Origin: Candidatus Omnitrophota bacterium
Lineage (GTDB): Bacteria; Omnitrophota; Omnitrophia; JAHJGZ01
Direction: 5' to 3'
NCBI GenBank assembly: GCA_018823795.1
Contig: JAHJGZ010000046.1
Span: forward strand, 1 to 49,495
DNA: 49,495 nt
The translations under genes were made by a program, and so were the position numbers. The notes beneath the pieces are model-generated. The model saw nothing but the letters and a program-made list of their open reading frames with translations. It had not been told where the DNA came from and did not search any database. Shown one piece after another: positions 16,184-25,202 of this stretch; the stretch's first letter is position 1; every line of letters begins with the position of its first letter.

Positions 16184-16573
16184 CTATTCAATGTAGCGCA
16201 ATTCAGTTCCATCCTCTGAACAAAAGCGGTCACTTTCAGGATACGTTTTTCCACAAGTCGGACAGAATTTAGTATGTATCTCCTGTATTTGTCCTACCGG
16301 CTGCCGTGTCGGTACCGGTTGTTGATAACGTGACGCTGGCGGTGTTTTTTGACGGCGAATACCTTCACCGATAAGACCGCCCGCTAATGCTCCAGCACCA
16401 GCACCGATAGCAGTTCCTGCACCCGCATGTCCAGTCTGGTTACCAATAATAGCTCCAAGGCCAGCACCTAATGCTGAGCCGGCTAATGTACCACTTTGTG
16501 TCTCATTCAACGTTGTTTCACAGCCACAAACTAATGCGGATACTAATAGCAAACAAACAACTCGTTTAATCAT
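16184..16573 (-). CDS. Glycine-zipper lipoprotein with C-terminal zinc-ribbon-like tail
   Basis: A 129-residue lipoprotein. The signal peptide ends in a lipobox ALVCGC with lipidated Cys18. Residues 28-70 form a glycine-zipper membrane segment (repeated GxxxG, as in the 17-kDa antigen/OmpA-like zipper family). A Pro/Gln-rich linker leads to CPTC (Cys104, Cys107) and FCSEDG (Cys118, Asp121), a half zinc ribbon in which the fourth ligand is Asp. Zinc ribbons are rare on exported lipoproteins. The ATG shares one base with the smc stop codon (TAATG), so it is coupled to smc. Role unknown; possibly outer-membrane stability. Confidence 0.8.
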   Translation of the reverse strand: MIKRVVCLLLVSALVCGCETTLNETQSGTLAGSALGAGLGAIIGNQTGHAGAGTAIGAGAGALAGGLIGEGIRRQKTPPASRYQQPVPTRQPVGQIQEIHTKFCPTCGKTYPESDRFCSEDGTELRYIE

Positions 16574-19500
16574 TACTTCACCTCCTTGAATATTTCCTCT
16601 ATTGTTTCATCAATTTTTTCTTCTTTTTTATTAAACGCATGCGTTTCCCCTTCTTTTGCCCCCTTCCTGTGCGTTATCGGCACATCACGCAAACGAACTG
16701 AAACGAGCTTAGATACCCCCGCCTCTTCCATCGTAATACCAAAAAGCGTATCAGCAATTCCAATGGTCTTTCTATTGTGTGTAACGATGATAAACTGTGT
16801 TGTATTCAAGAATTGTTTTACCACACTCAAAAAACGGTCAATATTTGCCTCATCAAGCGGTGCATCAACCTCATCTAACACGCAGAATGGTGAGGGCTTA
16901 ACTTTAAAAAGTGCAAAAAGTAGGGCAACCGCCGTTAATGCTTTCTCCCCTCCAGATAATAAACCAATATTTTGCAGTTTTTTCCCCGGCGGTCTTACGA
17001 CAATATCAATACCTGATTCCAGAGGATGCTCTTCATCGACCAAAACAAGTTCAGCAACACCACCGCCGAAAAGCATTTTAAAGTATTCCTGGAAGTTCTT
17101 CTGTATCTGGCCGAACACATCGACAAAAAGCTGTTTTGTTGTTCGCGAGATCTTTCGAATTGCTTCAAGAAGCGAACGTTGTGCGTTTTCTAAATCGGTT
17201 TTTTGCTCAACAAGGAAGTTGTATCGATCCTGCAATTCCTTATGTTCTTCAATGGCTAAGAGATTCACTGTTCCTAACGATTCAACCCGTTGTTTTAATT
17301 TTTGGATATCCTCATCTAACGTCTCAAAATTTATCTCATCTCGATTCAACGCACTAAAATCAAACGTGGCAGTATCAATTTTGTATGTCGTCTCAATCCG
17401 TTCTTTAAGCGCACTTTCTTGATACCGCAGTTCTACATCTTTGAGGCTAATCGTATGTAATGCATCCTTCTTTTCTTCATGCTCTTTAGTAAGAGTCTCC
17501 ATGCGCGCCATCTCTTTATTCCGATCCCCACTCAGGGATGCCCTCTTTTCTTTCACCGAGCAAAGAGTTTGCTCTATTTCTTCAACCGCTCGTATCACCT
17601 GTTCGAGTTTTTCTTCAATACGATTATTTTCTTCCTGTAACATAAGTATTTTTATCTTGTTCTCAGTAATCTCATTGGTGTTCTTCTCTCTCGTCTTCTC
17701 TTCGTGCTGACAACTGAAGCTCACCACATCAAATGCGTTTTTTAGATATTCTTCCTTTTCCGCAAGTGCGCGAGATTCGGATTCAAGGGTCGCAACAAGT
17801 ATTTGCAGTTCTTCTCGTTGCGACTCTTTCTCACGCAGAAATGTCTGTTCTTGTGCAATAATGTTCTCTTTTTCCTTAAGCATTGTTTCCGCCGCTTCCA
17901 AGTGTTTTGCCTGTTCGCTCGCCTTTTGTGTCAATTCCTGCAACTCTTTATTTGCTTCATCAAGCTCAAAGGTGAGAACACCTTTGTAATCTTGAAGCTT
18001 CGAAAGATTTTCCTGAATACTGGAACTCATTTTCTCGTTACTTTCAAGGGTGATCTTTTTATGTACCGATCGCTCGGATAAATGCTCAATCTGCGGGGCA
18101 AGTTCTTTAATCTTCAACCCAAAACGGTTTTCTTCATCAGCGAGAACACAAATTTCGCTATTCATTAATTCTCTGTCTTTCCTCAGTGCATTTTTCCGTT
18201 CCTCTTGCACTAAAATACCGGAGGAACTCTCGCGTTCAGCACGCCATTTAAAAAGCCCTTCCCTGGTTATCACAGCCCCTTTTTTACTCACAATATGATA
18301 CTCACCTGCAAGTTCTTTGATACATTCTTCAGAAATATTTGAAAAGCAATCAACAACAATAACTTCATTCAACATACTGCGCAGTCCACTCATCCGCTCA
18401 TCGGTAATCGTAACAAAATCGCTTGCTCTACCTAAAATGTGTTCGTTATAAAAAGACCGTGACCTGTCTTGAGATGTTCGATACTGATTAATCAAAATAT
18501 CGACTGACCCTTTCTCCTCCGCTTCAACCTGTTCCAGAAGACGACAAGCATCTACATACGAATTAACGGTAACAGCAGAAAGCTCTTCAGCCAAGACCGC
18601 TTGAATCGCATACTCATATCCTTCATGAACTTCAATCAATTCAAGAACTGATTTCATAATGCCGACATACAGTTCAGGAGAGCGTTTGCTTTCGTCAATA
18701 AGAGCCTGCGTACCTTCTTTGAATGAACCCAACGCAGCAGCAAGTTCTTCTAAGACTTTCAGTTTCGCATCAAGTTCCTGAGCTAATCCTCTTTTCTTGA
18801 GGAGTGCCGTTTGTATCTCGGTGAGCGTTTTTTCAGTCGCTTGACGCTCCTGTGTTAAGGCACATAACTGTTCTGCTACGTGCTCATACTCTTGTAGAAT
18901 ATTCTTTACTACTTCTTGTTCAGTGGAAATGCGAGAGGTAATCTCTTTTTCTTCCTCTATTGATCGCTCAAGGGACTGCCGTATACGTTCTTTCTTATTT
19001 GTAATGCCCGTACGTTGATTCTCTAGTTTATGGTATTCATTACGTTGTTTGGTAATCGTACCGGTAATATCCATGATGTCAGACTGGCACTCCTCAACAT
19101 ATGTTTTTTTCTTTTCTATTTCAGCGATGAGACTATCCCTTTTTTCTATTTCTACTTTAAGTTTGTCCCGATCATTCTGTGCATGGCTGTCAAAGGTGTC
19201 TAAGTCGAGCTTTCGTGCATCAACATCAGCCCTGAAAGAGGTAACTTTCTCACACGACAGTGCAACGTCAGCCGCAAGGGTCTCACTACGTTTGGCCAAT
19301 TCAGCGCACTTTTCACTGTTGAATGTGCGTGTACCTTTCATAGTCGATAATTCATTCTTCAGTTCATACCGCCTCTCATCTAATGACTGCTGCTCAGCCT
19401 CAAAAGTTCCCAGATCTGTCTCTATCTGACGAAGTTTTTCATGGAGGGTTCTCAGCATTGCCTCAACCTCACGCTCTCTCACACTAAGCGATTCTCTCTC

Positions 19501-20238
19501 GTGTGTCAGGTTTTTCAGCCCGATACTTATTTTCTCCAAATCATTATGCGTCTTGACAAGTTCAAGTGTTTTTAATTCGTCAAATTTTTTTCTAAAACTT
19601 TCCGCTCGTTTCGCCTGCCGTTCTGCATATTTAATGTTCTTTTCGATTTCCGCAACGATATCATTGACTCGCTGAAGATTAACCTCTGTCCGCTCAAGTT
19701 TTCGTAACGCTTCCTCTTTTTTACTTTTGTATTTGGAAATACCTGCCGCTTCTTCAATTAAAAAACGTCGTTCATCCGGTTTCGCCTGCACGATATGATC
19801 GATTTCCCCTTGCTCCACCATGCTGTATGCATTCGAACCAATGCCGGTGTTCATAATTAAATCTTGGATGTCCTTCAATCGGCAGACTGTTTTATTAAGC
19901 AGGTATTCACTTTCTCCGTTGCGATACAGTCGTCGAGAGAGGACAACTTCTTCGTATTCAATAGGAAAGAGTTTATCTTCATTGGAAATGGTAAGGGAAA
20001 CTTCGGCAAACCCCATTGGCTTGCGGAAATCGGTGCCCGCAAAAATAAGGTCTTCCATTTTACCGCCTCGCAACAATTTAGCCTTCTTCTCACCCAGCAC
20101 CCAGCGGATACTATCTGAAATATTACTTTTTCCGCAGCCGTTCGGCCCCACAATTGCGGTAATCCCTTTCTCAAAGGAAATTACCGTACGGTCGGCAAAC
20201 GACTTAAAACCCATTAATTCTATCTTTTTGAGATACAT
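16573..20238 (-). CDS. smc: Chromosome segregation ATPase SMC
   Basis: Full-length 1221-residue SMC that compacts and separates the chromosome with ScpA and ScpB (neither gene is in this window). The N-terminal head has Walker A GPNGCGKSN (31-39). Two long coiled-coil arms flank a hinge at roughly residues 500-650. The C-terminal head has the ABC signature LLSGGEKALTA and Walker B FCVLDEVDAPLDEAN. Residues after about 1190 form a charged tail. The 98-base gap upstream, after etfA, is AT-rich and probably holds the promoter, but no box there is convincing. The stop overlaps the lipoprotein start by one base. Confidence 0.97.
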   Translation of the reverse strand: MYLKKIELMGFKSFADRTVISFEKGITAIVGPNGCGKSNISDSIRWVLGEKKAKLLRGGKMEDLIFAGTDFRKPMGFAEVSLTISNEDKLFPIEYEEVVLSRRLYRNGESEYLLNKTVCRLKDIQDLIMNTGIGSNAYSMVEQGEIDHIVQAKPDERRFLIEEAAGISKYKSKKEEALRKLERTEVNLQRVNDIVAEIEKNIKYAERQAKRAESFRKKFDELKTLELVKTHNDLEKISIGLKNLTHERESLSVREREVEAMLRTLHEKLRQIETDLGTFEAEQQSLDERRYELKNELSTMKGTRTFNSEKCAELAKRSETLAADVALSCEKVTSFRADVDARKLDLDTFDSHAQNDRDKLKVEIEKRDSLIAEIEKKKTYVEECQSDIMDITGTITKQRNEYHKLENQRTGITNKKERIRQSLERSIEEEKEITSRISTEQEVVKNILQEYEHVAEQLCALTQERQATEKTLTEIQTALLKKRGLAQELDAKLKVLEELAAALGSFKEGTQALIDESKRSPELYVGIMKSVLELIEVHEGYEYAIQAVLAEELSAVTVNSYVDACRLLEQVEAEEKGSVDILINQYRTSQDRSRSFYNEHILGRASDFVTITDERMSGLRSMLNEVIVVDCFSNISEECIKELAGEYHIVSKKGAVITREGLFKWRAERESSSGILVQEERKNALRKDRELMNSEICVLADEENRFGLKIKELAPQIEHLSERSVHKKITLESNEKMSSSIQENLSKLQDYKGVLTFELDEANKELQELTQKASEQAKHLEAAETMLKEKENIIAQEQTFLREKESQREELQILVATLESESRALAEKEEYLKNAFDVVSFSCQHEEKTREKNTNEITENKIKILMLQEENNRIEEKLEQVIRAVEEIEQTLCSVKEKRASLSGDRNKEMARMETLTKEHEEKKDALHTISLKDVELRYQESALKERIETTYKIDTATFDFSALNRDEINFETLDEDIQKLKQRVESLGTVNLLAIEEHKELQDRYNFLVEQKTDLENAQRSLLEAIRKISRTTKQLFVDVFGQIQKNFQEYFKMLFGGGVAELVLVDEEHPLESGIDIVVRPPGKKLQNIGLLSGGEKALTAVALLFALFKVKPSPFCVLDEVDAPLDEANIDRFLSVVKQFLNTTQFIIVTHNRKTIGIADTLFGITMEEAGVSKLVSVRLRDVPITHRKGAKEGETHAFNKKEEKIDETIEEIFKEVK

Positions 20239-20336
20239 ATTGTTAGCTTACTTTCGTACTTAAATTTTATTTAAATCACATTGTACTATTAATTTATAGA
20301 TTTTAAAAGAAAAAAATGGACTTTAAAATAGGTGAG

Positions 20337-21536
20337 TTACTTACCGAGTGCTTTTTTGAAGGCTTTAGTTAAGGCTGGAACAACCTCACACACATCGCCC
20401 ACAATACCATATGTCGCAATTTTAAATATTGGAGCATTGGGGTCTTTATTAATAGCTACAATAATTTTTGATGATTGCATACCAATTAAGTGTTGTATCT
20501 GCCCAGAAATACCGCAGGCAATGTACACCTTCGGGCATACTGTTTTACCGGTCTGACCAACCTGGTGCGAATAGGGAATCCATCCTGCATCGACCGTCGC
20601 CCGACTGGCACCGACTGCCCCGCCGATCGTTTTTGCTAATTCTTCAATCATACTGAAGTTTTCGGTCTTACCGATTCCACGGCCGCCCGTTACAATAATA
20701 TCCGCTTCAGCAATATTAATAGTCGATGAAAGCTCCTCAACGGTTTCAATAATGGTAGTGCGTGAGGCGAGTGATGGTGACTTTTTCTGATATTCCTTTA
20801 ATATAACCTGCCCTTTACGCTTTTTATCAATAAGGGCTTCTTTCATGACTTTATGACGAACGGTTGCCATTTGTGGACGATAATCAGTACACAAAATAGT
20901 CGCCATAATATTGCCGCCAAATGCAGGCCGTGTTTGCAGGAGATTGCGTGTTTCATCATCAATGTCGAGTGAGGTACAATCAGCCGTAAGTCCGGTACGC
21001 AACTTTGTTGCAATGCGCGGGGCAAGAGAACGCCCAATCGTAGTCGCACCGATAAGAACAATTTCAGGTTTATGTTCCTCAATCAAATCTACGCATACGT
21101 TCGTATAGGGCTCATCCTGATAATTTTCCAACACCGGTGCATCAACAACGTAGACCTTGTCAGCACCGCGTTGAATAAGGTCGTCCGCCTTTACAATAGC
21201 ATGCCCTAAAAGAATACTGCTAAGCTCTACACCCAATCGATCCGCCAGTCGACGACCTTCACCGAGAAGCTCGTACGATATACTTTGGACAACACCTTTT
21301 TTTTGCTCACAAAAAATCCAGACCCCTTTATAGGCAGTCAATTTTTCTTTATCTTCATGATGACGGCGTAAAACAATAGCATCAAACTTACATTCGCTTA
21401 CACACGCACCACATAAAGTACATTTATCAAAATCAATAACCGCTATTTTATTAACCATCTCCATAGCAGCATACGGACATACCTTAATACATAACTGACA
21501 ACCGACACATTTTTGTTGTACAATTTCAATACTCAT
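20337..21536 (-). CDS. etfA: Electron transfer flavoprotein alpha subunit with N-terminal 2[4Fe-4S] ferredoxin domain
   Basis: A 399-residue EtfA. Residues 1-60 are a bacterial ferredoxin domain with two complete C-x2-C-x2-C-x3-C sets (Cys10, 13, 16, 20 and Cys39, 42, 45, 49). Residues about 65-250 are the EtfA N-terminal domain. The C-terminal FAD domain follows (GRGIGKTENFSMIEELA, GASRATVDAGWIPYSHQVGQTGKTV, CGISGQIQHLIGM). The same fusion is known in CarE and LctC of Acetobacterium woodii, which belong to electron-bifurcating complexes. It follows etfB by three bases and acyl-CoA dehydrogenase before that. This predicts coupling of NADH oxidation to acyl-CoA-ester reduction and ferredoxin reduction; the direction in vivo is inferred. 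Confidence 0.95.
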   Translation of the reverse strand: MSIEIVQQKCVGCQLCIKVCPYAAMEMVNKIAVIDFDKCTLCGACVSECKFDAIVLRRHHEDKEKLTAYKGVWIFCEQKKGVVQSISYELLGEGRRLADRLGVELSSILLGHAIVKADDLIQRGADKVYVVDAPVLENYQDEPYTNVCVDLIEEHKPEIVLIGATTIGRSLAPRIATKLRTGLTADCTSLDIDDETRNLLQTRPAFGGNIMATILCTDYRPQMATVRHKVMKEALIDKKRKGQVILKEYQKKSPSLASRTTIIETVEELSSTINIAEADIIVTGGRGIGKTENFSMIEELAKTIGGAVGASRATVDAGWIPYSHQVGQTGKTVCPKVYIACGISGQIQHLIGMQSSKIIVAINKDPNAPIFKIATYGIVGDVCEVVPALTKAFKKALGK

Positions 21537-21539
21537 AGC

Positions 21540-22316
21540 TTATAATTCACTCTTCAATAATGTAACAAGCTTACCACATATATCTGGCACTTCACCCTCT
21601 AATATCTGCCCACCTTCGCGTACCGATGGCGTGAATATTTTATTCACTACAGTCGGTGATCCTTCAAGGCCAATATCATTCGGTTCAAGCCCAAGATCTG
21701 CATTGGTAAGTTTTTTTATTTCTGCTTTTTTTGCTTTCATTTTGCCACGTAATGAGGGAAGTCGGGGTTCATTGATCTCTTTCACCACGGTAATCAAACA
21801 CGGCAATGGCGATTGAATAGTATCATACCCTTCCTCATTCATGCGTTCAGCAATGATTTCTTTCTCTTTTATCTCTTCAATTTTTCGTACAAACGTAATT
21901 TGTGGAATATCTAAATGCGCAGCAATACCAGGACCGACCTGAGCCGTATCACCGTCAATTGCTTGTTTTCCACAAATAATAAAATCGTATCCCAGTTTTT
22001 TAATCGCTGCAGCAAGAATAAAACTTGTTGCCCACGTATCACTTCCTGCAAAGGCACGATCAGATACCAGCACTGCGTCATCAGCACCGAGGCTGATTGC
22101 TTCTCGTAATGCTTCTTCCGCTTGAGGGGGTCCCATTGAAATTATGGTTACCGCACCTCCCACCTTTTCTTTTAAACGAAGCCCCTCTTCAATAGCATAC
22201 ATATCAAACGGATTAATAATTGATGCGACACCTTCCCGTATGAGGGTATTCGTTTCAGGATTTATGCGGACATCTGTCGTGTCCGGCACTTGTTTTATGC
22301 AAACAATAATCTTCAC
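21540..22316 (-). CDS. etfB: Electron transfer flavoprotein beta subunit
   Basis: A 258-residue EtfB, partner of the ferredoxin-fused EtfA. The N-terminus MKIIVCIKQVPDTTDVRI is typical, and GKQAIDGDTAQVGPG matches the nucleotide/FAD loop conserved in bifurcating EtfB proteins of clostridia. It starts with GTG at 22316, sharing one base with the stop codon of the acyl-CoA dehydrogenase (TAGTG), so translation is tightly coupled. In bifurcating complexes this subunit carries the bifurcating FAD and takes electrons from NADH. Confidence 0.95.
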   Translation of the reverse strand: MKIIVCIKQVPDTTDVRINPETNTLIREGVASIINPFDMYAIEEGLRLKEKVGGAVTIISMGPPQAEEALREAISLGADDAVLVSDRAFAGSDTWATSFILAAAIKKLGYDFIICGKQAIDGDTAQVGPGIAAHLDIPQITFVRKIEEIKEKEIIAERMNEEGYDTIQSPLPCLITVVKEINEPRLPSLRGKMKAKKAEIKKLTNADLGLEPNDIGLEGSPTVVNKIFTPSVREGGQILEGEVPDICGKLVTLLKSEL

Positions 22317-23479
22317 TATTTTTTCCCTGCTGATTCTTTTATCAAATTTGTCGCAATAATACTCCGTTGAATCTGGTTTGTTCCTTCATATATCTGTGTT
22401 ATTTTTGCATCGCGCATATATTTTTCAACCGGGTACTCCTTCATATATCCATAACCACCAAAAACTTGCACCGCGTCCGTCGTTACTTCCATTGCAACAT
22501 CCGAGGCAAATAATTTTGCCATTGCAGATTCTTTTGCAGCCTTATCATGACCAGCATCAATCATACGCGCCGCTGAATAGACCAGTGCGCGTGCAGCTTC
22601 GACCTTCGTTGCCATATCTGCCAGCATAAACTGAATACCCTGAAATGCTGAAATTGGTTTACCAAACTGTTCTCGCTCACGAGCATACTTGACCGCATGG
22701 TCGAGTGCTCCAGCCGCAATGCCAACCGCTTGTGCAGCAACACCAGGCCGTGACATATCAAATGTTTTCATCGCAACAATAAATCCAATCCCTTCACGCC
22801 CGAGTAAATTCTCTTTCGGGACTTTACAATCCTGGAAAATAAGTTCCCTCGTTGCTGAAGCGCGAATCCCCATTTTATCTTCCTTCTTACCGAAGGTAAA
22901 TCCGGGAGTGTCTTTCTCAACAATAAACGTACTGGCGCCCCGCGCTCCCTTGTTTTTATCGGTCATAGCAACGACTGTATATATTTCTGCCTCACCACCA
23001 TTGGTAATCCACTGCTTGGTCCCGTTCAGAATATAGTATTTGCCATCTTTCGTTTTCGTTGCAGTCGTTTCGATTGCTCCAGCGTCACTGCCTGCGTTTG
23101 GCTCAGTAAGGCCGAACGCCGCAAGTTTTTTCCCCGCTGCTAAGTCCGGGAGGTATTTTTTCTTCTGTTCATCGTTACCATATAAAATGATCGGATAAGT
23201 TCCTAATGCACTTGCTGCATAACAAACAGCAATCCCACCGCATGCCTTGGAGAGCTCCTCCGTCGCAATTGCTAATTCTGTACAACCACCCCCCATGCCA
23301 CCATATTGCTCATCAATATAAATGCCAAACAGATCACTATCGGCAACGATTTTCATAATATCCCAGGGAAATTCTCCGGTCTCGTCATGATGGGCTGCCA
23401 CAGGGCGAATCTTTTCATCTGCTATTTTACGTGCAATATCCCGTATCATTACTTGCATCTCATTAAATAAATAATCCAT
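22316..23479 (-). CDS. Acyl-CoA dehydrogenase (short/medium-chain or enoyl-CoA reductase type)
   Basis: A 387-residue FAD enzyme acting between acyl-CoA and 2-enoyl-CoA. FAD- and substrate-binding motifs are seen: FGLTEPNAGSDAG, WITNGGEAEIY, FGKPISAFQGIQF, VQVFGGYGYMKEYPVEKYMRD. The catalytic base is Glu365 in QIYEGTNQIQR, the position used by SCAD, MCAD and Bcd. Start at ATG 23479, preceded by AAAGGAG; a frame from 23503 adds eight residues and removes the site. It heads a three-gene unit with etfB and etfA under its own strong promoter, just after the fab cluster. Together these resemble CarCDE or Bcd-EtfAB, so it may run as a bifurcating enoyl-CoA reductase rather than in beta-oxidation. 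Substrate unknown. Confidence 0.93.
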   Translation of the reverse strand: MDYLFNEMQVMIRDIARKIADEKIRPVAAHHDETGEFPWDIMKIVADSDLFGIYIDEQYGGMGGGCTELAIATEELSKACGGIAVCYAASALGTYPIILYGNDEQKKKYLPDLAAGKKLAAFGLTEPNAGSDAGAIETTATKTKDGKYYILNGTKQWITNGGEAEIYTVVAMTDKNKGARGASTFIVEKDTPGFTFGKKEDKMGIRASATRELIFQDCKVPKENLLGREGIGFIVAMKTFDMSRPGVAAQAVGIAAGALDHAVKYAREREQFGKPISAFQGIQFMLADMATKVEAARALVYSAARMIDAGHDKAAKESAMAKLFASDVAMEVTTDAVQVFGGYGYMKEYPVEKYMRDAKITQIYEGTNQIQRSIIATNLIKESAGKK

Positions 23480-23556
23480 AGAACACTCCTTTATTAATTG
23501 CAATTAACTAGTTCAAAACAATATCGTTACATCTTTTATTTGCATAAGAGTTGTGT

Positions 23557-23585
23557 AGTTTACCATTCAACCTGTAAAGTGTCAA
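23557..23585 (-). promoter_or_regulatory. Strong sigma-70 promoter of acyl-CoA dehydrogenase-etfBA
   Basis: Minus strand TTGACA (plus 23580-23585), 17-base spacer, TAAACT (23557-23562), 77 bases before the start codon. The -35 box is a perfect match and the -10 box differs from TATAAT at two positions. It separates the acd-etfBA unit from the fab genes. Confidence 0.78.
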
Positions 23586-23612
23586 TATTATTTCTGCCCG
23601 ATGGGTAAGCCT

Positions 23613-24857
23613 TTATGCGACATATTTTATCATTACGAGCGTTGCATTATGCCCCCCAAATCCTAATGAATTAGAAAGGGTTGCATTTACAACGACCTTG
23701 CGAGCTTCATTTGGTGTATAATCTAAATCGCATTCAGGGTCTGGGTATTCATAATTAATTGTTGGTGGGATTATATCTTCTTTTATTGCAAAGGCGCATG
23801 CAATGGCTTCAACGCCACCTGCCGCACCTAATAAATGTCCGGTCATTGATTTTGATGAACTAATCATTACTTTTTTTGCCGCTTTCTCTCCTAACGCCAA
23901 CTTTATTGCTTTTGTTTCAAGTGAATCATTCAACTGCGTTGATGTTCCATGTGCATTGATATAGGTTATTTCATCCGGCTTAAGGCCAGCATCATTAATT
24001 GCTCTGAGCATACATTCTGCAGCGCTTGTTCCCGCAGGATCAGGCGCTGTAATATGATAGGCATCGCACGTCATACCATAGCCAGCCATTTCTCCATAAA
24101 TGGAAGCCCCGCGTTTGAGTGCAGATTCAAGGTCCTCAAGAACGAGAAGTCCACACCCCTCTCCCATAACAAAACCATCGCGGGTTTTATCAAACGGGCG
24201 TGATGCTGCTTCAGGATTATCATTACGCAGACTGAGTGCTTTCATTGCAGAAAATCCGCCAAGGCCTAAGTCAGTAATACACGATTCTGAACCACCAGCA
24301 ATCATCATATCAGCCTCGCCTCGCTGAACAACACGAAATGCATCGCCAATAGCATTTGCACCAGATGCACATGCAGTTACCGTACAGGTATTCGGCCCCT
24401 TAAGCTTAAACTCAATTGCCACCATTCCTGCTGCAATATTACAAATCAGCATTGGAATCATAAAGGGTGAAATACGTGATGGGCCTTTCTCGAAAAGAAC
24501 TTGATGCTGTTCTTCTGTAACCCGAAGTCCGCCAATGCCGCTTCCTATCATGACACCAAACCTAAAGGGATCAATGGTAGAAAGATCTATTTTACAATCA
24601 TCCACGGCCATTTTGGCGCCTGCTATCGCAAAGTGCACAAATTTATCACTTCGCCGAGCGGCTTTTGGGTTCATATAAACGGTAGGATTAAAATTCTTAA
24701 CTTCAGCAGCAATTTTGGATGGAAACTTATCGGGATCAACCTGTGTGACTCGTCTAACGCCACTTTTCCCTGTAATAAGTGATTGCCAAAAGTCTGTAGC
24801 AGTATTTCCTACTGGTGTGACAGCGCCAACACCAGTTATAACAACTCGTCTCTTCAT
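23613..24857 (-). CDS. fabF: Beta-ketoacyl-ACP synthase II
   Basis: Condensing enzyme that elongates acyl-ACP with malonyl-ACP. The 414-residue protein has the Cys-His-His triad exactly where expected: Cys163 (TACASGANAIG), His303 (NAHGTSTQLND) and His341 (MTGHLLGAAGG). It is the last gene of the rpmF-plsX-fabH-fabD-fabG-acpP-fabF cluster and follows acpP by 41 bases. Confidence 0.97.
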   Translation of the reverse strand: MKRRVVITGVGAVTPVGNTATDFWQSLITGKSGVRRVTQVDPDKFPSKIAAEVKNFNPTVYMNPKAARRSDKFVHFAIAGAKMAVDDCKIDLSTIDPFRFGVMIGSGIGGLRVTEEQHQVLFEKGPSRISPFMIPMLICNIAAGMVAIEFKLKGPNTCTVTACASGANAIGDAFRVVQRGEADMMIAGGSESCITDLGLGGFSAMKALSLRNDNPEAASRPFDKTRDGFVMGEGCGLLVLEDLESALKRGASIYGEMAGYGMTCDAYHITAPDPAGTSAAECMLRAINDAGLKPDEITYINAHGTSTQLNDSLETKAIKLALGEKAAKKVMISSSKSMTGHLLGAAGGVEAIACAFAIKEDIIPPTINYEYPDPECDLDYTPNEARKVVVNATLSNSLGFGGHNATLVMIKYVA

Positions 24858-24898
24858 CGTTTCTCTTTTGCCTGATGTTATTGCTTAATCAGTTCTTA

Positions 24899-25135
24899 TT
24901 ACTGTTTATTTTTCTCATCAATGTATTTAACAGCATCGCCGACGGTCTGAATTTTTTCTGCATCCTCATCAGGTATTTCAACACCAAATTCTTCCTCAAA
25001 TGCCATTACAAGTTCGACCGTATCAAGAGAATCCGCTCCCAAATCATCAACAAATGATGCTTCTGGTGTAACTTCTTCCGGCTTAACACCTAATTGTTCA
25101 ACAATAATTTCTGTTACTTTTTCAATAGCTGCCAT
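24899..25135 (-). CDS. acpP: Acyl carrier protein
   Basis: A 78-residue acidic four-helix carrier. Ser36 in [10 protein letters not shown] is the site of the 4'-phosphopantetheine arm, which is itself derived from the product of CoaD encoded at 29.6-30.1 kb. It has the usual length and charge. A ribosome site GGAGGAAAG precedes the ATG. It lies between fabG and fabF, the common order. Confidence 0.97.
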   Translation of the reverse strand: MAAIEKVTEIIVEQLGVKPEEVTPEASFVDDLGADSLDTVELVMAFEEEFGVEIPDEDAEKIQTVGDAVKYIDEKNKQ

Positions 25136-25202
25136 TATTATCTTTCCTCCTTTTTTACTGTCACCATACAGTTCGTTTTTAATTCATAAATGTGAACTTC
25201 GT

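Noticed and set aside
16586-17422. Open frame of 278 codons on the plus strand
   Set aside because: It lies entirely antisense to the C-terminal head of smc, is Ser/Cys-rich with no domain, and has no ribosome site.
19820-20263. Plus-strand frame of 147 codons opposite the smc N-terminus
   Set aside because: Antisense to the Walker A region of smc; composition mirrors the real gene and no function is recognisable.
20239-20336. AT-rich gap before smc with an imperfect ATTTTAAAG/CTTTTAAAAT inverted repeat
   Set aside because: The stem has no G-C strength and no tidy T-tract, so it is neither a credible terminator nor operator; the TACAAT nearby lacks a usable -35 box.
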